Origin: Morinoia aosen
Lineage: Eukaryota > Arthropoda > Malacostraca > Amphipoda > Talitridae
Direction of reading: 5' to 3'
NCBI GenBank assembly: GCA_030386875.1
Contig: CM059570.1
Span: 33,657,422 to 33,721,421 of the forward strand
DNA length: 64,000 nt
Shown piece by piece: positions 32,801-38,439 of this stretch. A program made the position numbers and the translations under genes. The notes below the pieces were generated by a model. The model made no database searches and was not told where the DNA came from. It saw nothing but the letters and a program-made list of their open reading frames with translations. Within the stretch, counting starts at the first letter, position 1, and each line of letters starts with the position of its first letter.

Positions 32801-35087
32801 TTTAACACGAAATAAAAGTAAATTCATGCTTCCTTATTATTCAAAGGCCCGCTCGCAACATAGTATACTATTCGTTGGAACTAAAACCTGGAACTCAATA
32901 CCTGCGGAGATCCGTGAAAGTAATTCTTACAAGGTATTTAAAAGAAATCTTGAGTCTCACTTCTTATCAGAATACTAGTCGTGTAAGATCACCAAGTCAA
33001 ATCCTGCCTCCTACATGTCTGGTCCTAATAATGCAATTTGCCATGAGTAATATCGCCGATTTTCAGTCTGCTCCCAAATCGTTATCGAATATACTGTTAA
33101 ATATTGTCCATATGACCTATATTGTAAAATTAAACATCAATATCGAGTTCATTATCCTGTTCATCAGTCTAATGCGAAACTAGGCTAAGTGAATTAGGTT
33201 AAACATTATTGTACGCCCTAGAATAATGTAATGGTAGGATGCCCTAGAAGTCGCTGAACTTATTCGGGCCCACAGGTAGCTATACTCAACTCTGACCATT
33301 GTATTAGACTTAAGAAACATTCTACCTCTGTATCTCCTGTGGTAAATATATTGTTTAAAATGTTTAAAATGAAGTGAAACTTAATCAACAAATTATTAAT
33401 ATTTTAAAATGAACAATTTCAACATTATTAGTGTGTGCTCAAGTGATTGGATTACAAACTTGCTTAATTAAGCCTCCTAAACCAGAACAAAGGCATTCCT
33501 AACAAAGGAAGGAAGAAAGGAAGTGCAATTTAGCATCAAATTAACCCTTTACCATCAAAATAGATTTCAAAATCCACTTTCATAAACAGCTCGATATATT
33601 TCATTTTTTGTGAAATTTGTGTCCTAATGTGTTCTTTGAAGCGCACTGTTGAGTGGCAGTCACTTCCTTGTTGTGATGTCGGTGAATCCATGAAGCCGGT
33701 GCCAGTTTAATAACAGTAGTTTTGATAACACAAATTCGAGCACAAAATGTGAACGCTAAAGGGTTAAGAGAATAAGGAATTTAATTACATGTCCGCCCCA
33801 CAAAAAAAGTAAGATTGAAGGAAGGCTATGAAGCAAGCTTGAAATTGAAGAAGAATGTAATAGGTGCAAAAAAAAAACAGCAGTCATCAGTGGGGTCGAT
33901 GGCTTTCAACAGAATGAAAAATTTTCCTAATTTAGGAAAAGTTCTTTCCTAACACTTTAATTTAAGGCCTACCTTATTTGCAGCTTGGGATCCCACGTAT
34001 TCTGAAGGGAATTTACCACTAGTTTGAGAATGTTTTATCTTGGATTCAAAATTACCATGCCCCCCAAATACAACTTCCTTTGAGAGAAGAGCCTTATAAC
34101 TCAGAAATAGAAAAATATATTCAATAAAAGGCACAAAATTCACCAAGCTAGGAACCATCTCTAAAATATTTCAAAAATACAACTTACCTGCATAGTATCT
34201 CCACTTCATTTAGTTGAAGGATACTGCTGCTACACTAAATTTTAAATCTTGAGAAAACCCATCATACTTTGGTAAATATTTGAACCAAGTAACCAAACTC
34301 TTACACCAAATTGTAACTTACCTCAAAGAAAACCCATCATACTTTGGTAATCATTCGACCCAAGTAACCAAACTCTTCCACAAATTGTAACTTACCTCAA
34401 AGAAAACCCATCATACTTTGGTAACCATTTGACCCAAGTAACCATACTCTTACACCAAATTGTAACTTACCTCAAAGAAAACCTATCATACTTTGGTAAC
34501 AGTTTGAACCCAAGTAACCACCAAGTTCTTACACCAAATTGTAACTTACCTCAAAAACATCATCACAGTGGTGAAGCTTTTTCTCCAGGTCTTGAGGGCT
34601 GACATGCTTCCTTACATAATCCTGCACTTCAAGAACTACACCAAATGCCTGGGAAAGAGAATCTCCCATGTTTAAAATTAACTCGAGGTCCGTTAACGAT
34701 TCATGAGGTAAAGATAATACATAGATTAATAGCTATAATACCCTGGAAGTAAATCATTTACTTTAGTTAAATAGAATCAAAAACACTCTTATTGCATATA
34801 AAACCATGGCTTTCATTTGCACCAAGTATAAACTAACATTAATTTATCTCATAAGCATAGAATCACATGAATCCCCTGATAAGATTATACATTATTAGTT
34901 CTAAAAAATTAGCTTTTTTATTGTCTGCCAACTGTAAATGAACAAATGACAACATAACTCATCATTAGTCAATCAATTGTTGTAGTAACCAGTTGTACTA
35001 TAAAAATGTTGGTTATAAAACTTACACTTTAGTTATAACATCTTGGGGCACATGAATATCTAAATCCAATATTCTACAAATAATACT
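5265..35087 (-). CDS. RNF216: RNF216/TRIAD3-like RBR E3 ubiquitin ligase (whole gene model, 5' end open)
   Basis: Predicted RING-between-RING ubiquitin ligase. In this family ubiquitin is passed from the E2 to a RING2 cysteine and then to substrate. Exons in transcript order: 35028-35087 (candidate), 34550-34648, 27245-29259, 26331-26514, 24854-25009, 23314-23603, 22754-22982, 21157-21311, 16741-16917, 15724-15850, 13447-13680 (or to 13749), 11528-11636, 7377-7525, 5265-5864. Summed coding length is 4,584 nt, exactly 1,528 codons with the stop, and all junction phases agree. Seen in the translation: acidic N-terminus with SIM-like motifs, a segment matching the known RNF216 region before RING1, RING1, IBR, RING2 with GCNKMVCSCG, a CPLW motif after RING2 as in vertebrate RNF216, and a proline-rich tail. 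It is much longer than the roughly 870-920-residue human protein because of the 2-kb exon and the tail. The first coding exon and promoter are not identified. The family assignment is strong; the function is inferred from the family. Confidence 0.93.
5865..7376 (-). other. Ligase intron, no other feature seen
   Basis: AT-rich intron between the last two coding exons. I see no repeat or open frame worth reporting. Confidence 0.6.
7377..7525 (-). CDS. RNF216: RNF216-like gene, proline/alanine-rich tail exon
   Basis: 149 nt; two bases complete an Asn codon and it ends at phase 0 (CCGAGA|gtgagt). It encodes GALGGAGGAQA, a run of seven prolines, then GNWLQVQVNLDHRNLHNPR. The acceptor region with the first bases of the exon is partly duplicated about 96 bp upstream on the transcript (7611-7650). 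Confidence 0.87.
7670..8011 (-). mobile_element. SINE-like dispersed element, copy 3 (first half of a dimer)
   Basis: Full-length but diverged copy in the intron before the last coding exon. The flanking host sequence ctactagga lies on its left (about 7660-7669) and again right of the adjoining partial copy (about 8229-8237), so the pair was probably inserted as one unit or the second was added to the first. Confidence 0.75.
8012..8222 (-). mobile_element. SINE-like dispersed element, partial copy joined head-to-tail
   Basis: Starts inside the element at the agaagttcacgaaac block, directly after the end of the previous copy, and runs to the usual end (gttgtatccc). The two copies differ by many substitutions, so this is a joined dimer of different ages or sources rather than a recent duplication. 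Confidence 0.7.
8908..11494. repeat. 41-bp minisatellite, about 63 copies, hairpin-forming
   Basis: Tandem array of a 41-bp unit in the intron between tail exons of the ligase gene. Each unit contains an imperfect inverted repeat, CGTTTGG-T-AAGG, a TTCC loop, then CCTT-CCAAACG. Common variants are G/A in CGTTT(G/A)G, C/G in CCTT(C/G)CAAAC, and gtTCCCC, gCTCCCC or gTTGCCC. Two units, near 9327 and 10432, lack CC and are 39 bp. Variant order repeats every five units (205 bp) in the 10.57-11.48 kb part. All three minus-strand frames are open through most of the array, giving a 41-residue periodic translation, but the array is intronic by the gene model. Confidence 0.95.
11528..11636 (-). CDS. 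RNF216: RNF216-like gene, C-terminal tail exon
   Basis: 109 nt entered at phase 0 (ttcacag|GGGGGC), leaving one base at TTGA|gtgagt. It encodes GGRGPEHLIMRPQPAHQYYH and continues with Gln/His/Ala-rich residues. Its donor is followed after about 34 nt by the 41-bp minisatellite. Confidence 0.87.
12481..12827 (-). mobile_element. SINE-like dispersed element, copy 4, with 15-bp TSD
   Basis: Copy lying in the intron between tail exons, flanked by acaaatcaagtgcag (12466-12480) and acaaatcaagggcag (12828-12842), a 15-bp duplication with one mismatch. It has the same internal blocks and the same cccctgagggg end as copies 1 and 2. Confidence 0.8.
13447..13680 (-). CDS. RNF216: RNF216-like gene, C-terminal tail exon (start ambiguous)
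   Basis: 234 nt, phase 0 at both ends, acceptor tttcccccag|GTGCCAG, donor TTCTTG|gtacgt. It encodes the Pro/Met/Arg-rich tail (VPEFLRNQPTHMMPGPPHR and onward). The frame stays open upstream to an alternative acceptor at 13749/13750 (gtctag|CCTGTT), which would add 23 residues also in phase 0. The upstream extension has coding-like composition, so both forms may exist. The dispersed repeat at 13771 begins only about 20 nt beyond that alternative acceptor. Confidence 0.85.
13771..14122 (-). mobile_element. SINE-like dispersed element, copy 5
   Basis: Full-length diverged copy starting about 20 nt upstream (in transcript sense) of the alternative acceptor of the tail exon at 13447-13680/13749. 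No clear target-site duplication is visible. Confidence 0.75.
14123..15723 (-). other. Ligase intron, no other feature seen
   Basis: Intron after the post-RING2 exon, AT-rich and without repeat structure beyond the SINE-like copy at its edge. Confidence 0.6.
15724..15850 (-). CDS. RNF216: RNF216-like gene, post-RING2 helix exon
   Basis: 127 nt; one base completes a Lys codon and it ends at phase 0 (CCTCAG|gtatgt). It starts CPLWSNSLKLHAEEV and continues as a charged helix. The CPLW start matches the last zinc-binding region of vertebrate RNF216 (C-S-L-W, followed by a Glu/Lys helix). The exon is too short to stand out as an open reading frame and was found by reading the strand. Confidence 0.92.
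15851..18174 (-). other. Intron sequence around the RING2 exon
   Basis: Outside the RING2 exon (16741-16917) this stretch is intronic. Frames such as the one across 16472-17068 only overlap the exon in a wrong frame. No other feature seen before the 34-bp array. Confidence 0.55.
16741..16917 (-). CDS. RNF216: RNF216-like gene, catalytic RING2 exon
   Basis: 177 nt; one base completes Arg and two bases (AA) are left at the donor AA|gtgagt. It encodes ECYKCGKRFIKEDG followed by CNKMVCSCGAVMCYLC and KGYDHF. In RBR ligases the first Cys after the DG/EG is the one that receives ubiquitin from the E2; here that codon is TGC at 16872-16874, so the catalytic residue is intact. The GYDHF motif is the same as in vertebrate RNF216. 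Confidence 0.96.
18175..20586. repeat. 34-bp minisatellite, about 71 copies
   Basis: Tandem array of a 34-bp unit beginning gtattctcaacaatatcgcc and ending in taacacagacttca, inside the intron between the IBR and RING2 exons. Variants are spatially sorted: units ending tttg dominate the left end, ttca the rest, acggaa appears as a block near 19626-19795, and acggac dominates the right third. The last two units are degenerate (cgattttgcccaac). Confidence 0.95.
21157..21311 (-). CDS. RNF216: RNF216-like gene, IBR exon
   Basis: 155 nt entered at phase 0 (gtggcag|ATCTTC), leaving AG at the donor (GGTCAG|gtgagc). It encodes the rest of the IBR zinc ligands (FNCLNPECLKDTCRLC, then a His and LRCEE) and the linker helix LENQMSEAMVR leading to RING2. 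A 79-bp tandem repeat lies only about 15 nt upstream of its acceptor. Confidence 0.95.
21326..21735. repeat. 79-bp tandem repeat adjoining a splice acceptor
   Basis: About 5.2 copies of a 79-bp unit made of two related ~40-bp halves (tggctgagtgtactacaggc and tggttgagtgtaactgcacg). It starts about 15 nt from the acceptor of the IBR exon, so the first unit carries the sequence where the branch point and pyrimidine tract should be. Confidence 0.9.
22290..22511. mobile_element. TTAA-flanked MITE with perfect internal palindromes
   Basis: 222-bp element between TTAA sites (22286-22289 and 22512-22515). The ends CACGTTAGTTGCG and, inverted, CACATTCATTGCG form a short TIR. The TTAA target is what piggyBac-type transposases use. 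Inside are a 24-bp perfect palindrome at 22432-22455 (core acgacccatcgatgggtcgt) and a 16-bp one at 22479-22494 (gacccaccggtgggtc). Confidence 0.65.
22754..22982 (-). CDS. RNF216: RNF216-like gene, exon spanning RING1 end and start of IBR
   Basis: 229 nt; one base completes the Arg codon from the previous exon, and it ends at phase 0 (GATAAG|gtgggt). It encodes the second half of RING1 (FSCLEGACEEEF), the inter-domain helix with KRKQAEEIVAAG, and the first IBR pair CPFCNFATIMP. Vertebrate RNF216 has the equivalent ERKAEEEVAAA and CPSCSFPALL. Confidence 0.95.
23314..23603 (-). CDS. RNF216: RNF216-like gene, exon with basic linker, coiled region and RING1 start
   Basis: 290 nt entered at phase 0 (tgtgcag|TCTTCA), leaving two bases at the donor (AAGAG|gtgagg). 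It encodes a basic KYGRRKTKRK patch, a long charged helix, and then the first zinc ligands of RING1 in CECPICCEDE, followed by NPHMFCKTCVKR. The cysteine/histidine spacing fits the unusual RING1 of RNF216 (ECRCC...HLFCKEC in vertebrates). Confidence 0.95.
23733..24056 (-). mobile_element. SINE-like dispersed element, diverged copy 6
   Basis: Recognisable over most of its length (the ggcaccatttagtatg and gctgaaaaacaggacagcag blocks). The last 30-40 bp of the usual end are degraded. It sits about 130 bp from the acceptor of the RING1 exon. Confidence 0.7.
24057..26330 (-). other. Intron sequence around the 24854-25009 exon
   Basis: AT-rich introns without recognisable mobile or coding sequence apart from the exon. 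Confidence 0.55.
24854..25009 (-). CDS. RNF216: RNF216-like gene, pre-RING helical exon
   Basis: 156 nt, 52 codons, phase 0 at both ends. The acceptor is gctgcag|GTATTC and the donor CTCAAA|gtgagt. VFYDSSKKMSLEYRTNSRAQ and the following residues to LPSLRALK align in order and spacing with the vertebrate RNF216 segment that begins FFDYSKLTPLDQR and ends in a helical ITRKAL motif. Confidence 0.92.
26331..26514 (-). CDS. RNF216: RNF216-like gene, conserved helical exon
   Basis: 184 nt, starting with one base that completes an Arg codon (AG|A) and ending at phase 0 (GAGAAG|gtatac). It encodes CLEVKPDVARFEALVLEL and then KEYPKMEDYL, which corresponds to the family segment around NPDYPKRED in vertebrate RNF216 upstream of RING1. 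Confidence 0.9.
26936..27156. mobile_element. TTAA-flanked MITE, second copy, opposite orientation
   Basis: About 221-bp copy of the element at 22290-22511, inverted, with TTAA at 26932-26935 and 27157-27160. The palindrome core is decayed (caacccatagatgggacg). It lies about 85 bp from the end of the large ligase exon. Confidence 0.6.
27245..29259 (-). CDS. RNF216: RNF216-like gene, large acidic exon with SIM-like motifs
   Basis: 2,015-nt exon, entered at phase 0 (ttacag|GAAGCAG). It encodes a Ser/Asp/Glu-rich, low-complexity region. VTIDSDDDS (about 28890-28917) and EIILLEDSPD (about 28808-28838) look like SUMO-interacting motifs, which also occur in the N-terminus of vertebrate RNF216. Basic patches rich in KR follow. 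A CUE/UBA-like helical segment (about 27635-27765, ALIASIIENFP) comes near the end, then FPDADPEFLAG, which matches the start of the conserved RNF216 block. The reading frame runs on to a stop at 27223-27225. Phase matching to the next exon (needs two leftover bases) instead puts the splice at GGCAG|gcgagt, a GC-type donor at 27244-27243. Confidence 0.9.
29260..29978 (-). other. Ligase intron, possible 5' UTR of the LINE
   Basis: AT-rich. Part of the right side (from about 29700) may be the untranslated 5' part of the LINE on the plus strand; the border cannot be placed. Confidence 0.4.
29979..33372 (+). pseudogene. Non-LTR retrotransposon (EN + RT), nearly full ORF, inactivated
   Basis: One frame from 29979 to 32978 (about 1,000 codons) is broken by only two in-frame stops, TGA at 31899-31901 and TAA at 32472-32474. 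Order: apurinic-type endonuclease (TESWL, RGGGISTYI, YRPP, GDFNYDLL, SDLSDHFPVF), connector, then reverse transcriptase (NYRPISMLPIISKVFEK, GFR, FLDF-stop-KAFD, GVPQGSVLGPL) and the C-terminal segment with TWNSIPAEIR. The RT active-site motif, normally F/YADD, reads FAND, so the first catalytic Asp is Asn. The 3' end seems to be the short tttaaaatg repeat at 33351-33372. It lies antisense in a ligase intron. CR1/L2/Jockey group, clade tentative. No TSD found. Confidence 0.85.
33452..33990 (-). mobile_element. Old SINE-like copy interrupted by a TTAA MITE
   Basis: Family blocks appear on both sides of an unrelated 219-bp insert: aattaagcctcctaaacc and gcaatttagcatc on the left, gaagaagaatgtaatagg and gcttgggatcccacg on the right. 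Heavy divergence marks it as one of the oldest copies here. Confidence 0.55.
33545..33763. mobile_element. piggyBac-like MITE (TTAA-CCCTTTA ... TAAAGGG-TTAA)
   Basis: 219-bp non-coding insert with ends CCCTTTACC and GCTAAAGGG in inverted orientation, flanked by TTAA on both sides (33541-33544, 33764-33767). TTAA plus CCCT-type ends are typical of piggyBac-superfamily elements. It is inserted in an older SINE-like copy. Confidence 0.7.
34259..34549. repeat. 74-79-bp tandem repeat carrying copied splice donors
   Basis: Just downstream of the exon 34550-34648, the exon's last bases plus donor are repeated in tandem. The plus-strand block gtaacttacctcaaa occurs at about 34313-34327, 34387-34401, 34462-34476 and, as the real site, 34541-34555. 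On the minus strand each reads TTTGAG|gtaagttac. The rest of the unit (catcatactttggtaa, aagtaaccaaactcttacac) is intronic. Confidence 0.88.
34550..34648 (-). CDS. RNF216: RNF216-like gene, exon encoding N-terminal segment
   Basis: 99 nt, 33 codons, phase 0 at both ends. The acceptor is cccag|GCATTT and the donor TTTGAG|gtaagt. The encoded segment (AFGVVLEVQDYVRKHVS and onward) is predicted helical and joins in frame to the large exon at 27245-29259. Its donor and the intron sequence beyond it are duplicated three times just downstream (34259-34549). Confidence 0.82.
35028..35087 (-). CDS. RNF216: Candidate 5' coding exon of the RNF216-like gene
   Basis: On the minus strand a good acceptor (pyrimidine-rich, ending catttcag) precedes 60 nt with one open frame, 20 residues starting SIICRILDLD. 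Only that frame is open. Using the donor AAA|gtgtaag the exon is phase 0 and joins in frame to the exon at 34550-34648. A stronger-looking donor two bases downstream (GT|gtaagt) would shift frame into a stop, so the weaker one must be used if the exon is real. No homology can be claimed for this stretch; it is called from splice signals and phase alone. Confidence 0.5.
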
Positions 35088-35582
35088 CTGAAATGAAAGG
35101 GAATTCATTTGGACTATGAATACATGAAAAATATAAATAGTTCATTTTAGTTTTATCTAAAAATTATAAAATTTTATTCTCAAGATACAGGTAACAAGCA
35201 ATGAAAACGCTTTCAATTTTGTCACATATGCATGGTGTAAAAAACAAAAAAAATTCAATATTATCCAGATATTGTGCTTCCAAAGGGAGATGCTGCCTAA
35301 AAATTCATTTGATCTCTGATTAAGATTCTTTCAACTTTCAATGTCTCCACTTGCTCAAAATGGGCTTATTTTGATAAAATGCCCTACTAATCCATCTTTA
35401 ATTTAAAATTTCATTGGACTGTCATTCATAACACTTCCCAATGTTTACGCATTATTTCTTCAACTTCAGGAGATCGTCCCAATTTTTTAACTTTTTTCGT
35501 CAGATTTGTTTGAAAATTGGCCAGTATTTTTAGTACTTTTTGAGAGTAAACTTTTTTACTCCTGTCACTTTTTCAAATTAGG

Positions 35583-35940
35583 CCTTAGTTTTTTACGAAA
35601 AATTAGTTCTTTGGTACATTTTTATGTATATTTCAAGACGTATCTCCTCATTGAGTTTTGATGCTAGAACAAAACCGAAGACAGTTTTAGAATGCTTGAA
35701 GCATTTCTAACAAGAAAATGAAGGATAATTTTAAGATTTTGAAGAAGAATTTTTGTGATAAGCGGTATTTTAGGATTCCATCACAAAAAATTATTTTTGC
35801 GTTTAGAGCTATACTTTTTTCAAATTTGGAAAAAAAAACATATATTTTTTTGTTAGAAATGTTTCAAGGATTCTAAAACTGTTTCTGGTTTTGCTTTAGC
35901 ATCAAAACTCAATGAGTAGATACAGTTTAAATGTTTAAAG
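35583..35940. repeat. Foldback (inverted repeat) element
   Basis: A segment around ctcattgagttttgatgcta (from about 35645) recurs inverted at about 35855-35935, giving two arms of about 85 bp separated by about 130 bp. A third, direct copy of the outer part follows the RTE insertion (38150-38290), starting with ggccttagttttt in both. Confidence 0.65.
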
Positions 35941-36175
35941 TTATTTGTTTTGGGTATAAGCCATAAAAAAAATTTTTGTTGAAGTGTAATATAATGGTCA
36001 ATTTATGTAATTGAAAGCAGCTTTTATTTTTATTTTGATAAATTCCAGACATAACTTCATATTCACACTGTGAATTGTGATTTCCAAACAAAATAAAATT
36101 TTTTTTTGTTTTGTTTTCAATTGTGAAATTTTTTATTTTCAGTATGATTCTTTTGAAATTTGACAATAATATGTA

Positions 36176-38092
36176 CATACATACATACATATACCGGGCT
36201 TATCCTCCCCATGGGAGGGTAGCCGACAGCAGGCCACAATAACCACACTTAGTCACTAGGAGGCGAGAGAGGCAGCACTGGCCGCACCTGAACTGCCAGG
36301 ATCAGCAGCAGCCCAGCACAACCACCTTCCACAGTCAGGCCCGACAGCAACAGCTGGTTTACCCCGACCGCTTCATTGAGTGCAGCCCCTCCCCCGCACG
36401 TGACAGGTCAACCCCATCACACGCGGGCAGCTTCCAGTAACGTGTCAAAAATAAAATTACCTCCTTATACACTGCCCCCACTCACTTCTGTCCGCAGCCA
36501 TCCCTCTCGCCACGTCCACAGTCAGACCCCTCTCATACAAAGCACGTCGCACCCCATCCATCCAACTCATCCGTGGTCTACCTCGCGCTCGAAGACCACT
36601 CACTTCCGACATATATATCTTTTTCACCAGCCGATCAACATTCATTCTTTCTACATGCCCAAACCATCCAAGCACTCTTTCATCCACTCGCCTGCTCAAC
36701 TTTTTGATAACACCCGTCTGCTCCCTAACCAACTCATTCCTGATCCTATCTCTTCTAGTTACTCCATACATGCTCCTCAAACACTTCATCTCAAACACAT
36801 CCAACTTCCTCCTCTCAGCTGCTCTCAACCCCCAGGACTCTGCTCCATACAACAAAACTGGCACAATCAAACTTTCATACAGTCCCCTCTTAGCATTCAT
36901 ACTCAAACTCCTGCATTCAAAAACTTTCCTCATTGCACCCAATGTCTTACAACCTTCACTCACTCGATGCTTCACTTCTACTTCCATACTATCCTTAACA
37001 GTCACATCCGACCCGAGGTACCTAAAATGCTCTACCTCCTCTAAAACTTCCCCATTCAACCTCACATCCAAAGTTCCAAACACTCCACCTCTTGAACATC
37101 TCATCACCTTACTTTTATTCACATTTACCCTCAATTTCCGCCTTTCGCACACTCTACCAAACTCTGTAACCAGTCTCCTCAGTTTTTCCTCTGAATCAGC
37201 CACAAGCGCTGTATCATCTGCAAACAACAGCTGACACACTTCCCAATACATACCATTTCGTCCCACCAACTGCGCACCTTTTCCCAACACTCTGGCATTC
37301 ACTTCTCTCACCACACCATCCATAAACAAATTAAACAACCACGGCGACATCACACATCCCTGTCTCACACCTGTCACAACTGGGAACCATTTACTCACCT
37401 CATTCCCTACTCTCACACATGCTCTGCTATCAATGTAGAAACTTGATCGCATTCAACAGTCTCCCACCCACTCCATACAAACTTACCACTTGCCATAAAG
37501 CCTCGCGATCCACTCTGTCATACGCCTTCTCTAGATCCATAAATGCCCAATATACATCCTTTCCCTTTAATAAGTATTTTTCATTCACCTGCCTCACAGC
37601 AAACATTTGATCCACACAACCTCTACCACACCTAAAACCACACTGTTCTTCAGCAAGCACACGATCCGTCAACACTCTCACTCTTCCAATTAACACTCTT
37701 CCATACAGCTTCCCAACGACACTCAGTAGACTTATACCCCTAGAATTACTGCACTCATACCTGTCACCTTTCCCCTTGTACAACGGAACTACGCACGCGC
37801 TACTCCAATCAACCGGCACTTTACTAGCCTCGAAACACACATTTAATAAACGAACCAACCATTCTATAACCACATTTCCTCCTTTCTTTAGACATTCAAC
37901 CGTGCAGCCATCCAAACCTGGAGCGTTCCCATTTTTCATTTCATCCAACGCACATCTCACCTCTGCACTTCTTATTCGATTTCTATTCACTTCACCAAAC
38001 ACAGGCATTCTAACATCACTTCCAACAGCTACTACTCTCGCAATCCTATCATCCCTCACGTTCAGCAGTTCCTCAAAATTTTCAGTAGAAAT
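36176..38092 (-). pseudogene. 5'-truncated RTE-like LINE with 11-bp TSD
   Basis: Minus-strand reverse transcriptase fragment. It begins within the segment before the RT (ENFEELLNVRDDR) and runs through GNAPGLDG, FMDLEKAYDRV, GVRQGCVMSPWLFN and FADDTALVAD, to the C-terminal LGWFGHVERM and RGRPRMSWMDGV motifs. The catalytic FADD is intact. A frameshift near 37436-37440 separates the two frames (37430-38092 and 36457-37452). The 3' end is an (ACAT)n-type tail at 36175-36192. The 11-bp aataatatgta at both borders (36165-36175 and 38093-38103) is a convincing target-site duplication, so the 5' truncation happened at insertion. Confidence 0.88.
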
Positions 38093-38149
38093 AATAATAT
38101 GTAACTTTTGAAAAGAAACACAATTTCTCCTATTCATTTTTTTTGATTC

Positions 38150-38290
38150 AGGCCTTAGTTTTTGAAAAAATTTGACATGTTATTTTATTTTATTTTTATG
38201 GATATTTCAAACAGATATTTATTATAAATTATATTTAGAACAAAAACAAAAGAGTTTTAGAATTCTTAGAATATTTCTAACAAGAGTAAA
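38150..38290. repeat. Diverged direct copy of the foldback arm
   Basis: Shares the ggccttagttttt start, the tttttatg-gatatttcaa block, the gagttttagaat block and the end atttctaacaaga with 35583-35715. It is now separated from it by the RTE-like insertion. Confidence 0.55.
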
Positions 38291-38439
38291 TTTTTAAATT
38301 ATCCATTTCCCATTTTGTTTTTTCATATGGGGTTGAAATGGGGAAATTCAAGATTTTTCACGATTTCAAGATTTTTTCAAGATTCAAAATTCAAGATTTT
38401 TTGGGGTCGAAAATTTGAATTTGGGGTCGAAAATTTGAG

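Noticed and set aside
34195-34241. Possible exon with a strong donor ATGCAG|gtaagt on the minus strand
   Set aside because: Both neighbouring exons need a phase-0, multiple-of-three insert. The only stop-free version is 47 nt and would break the frame.
36376-37234. Plus-strand frames rich in His/Pro/Thr
   Set aside because: They are antisense to the RTE-like reverse transcriptase, whose motifs are clear on the minus strand.
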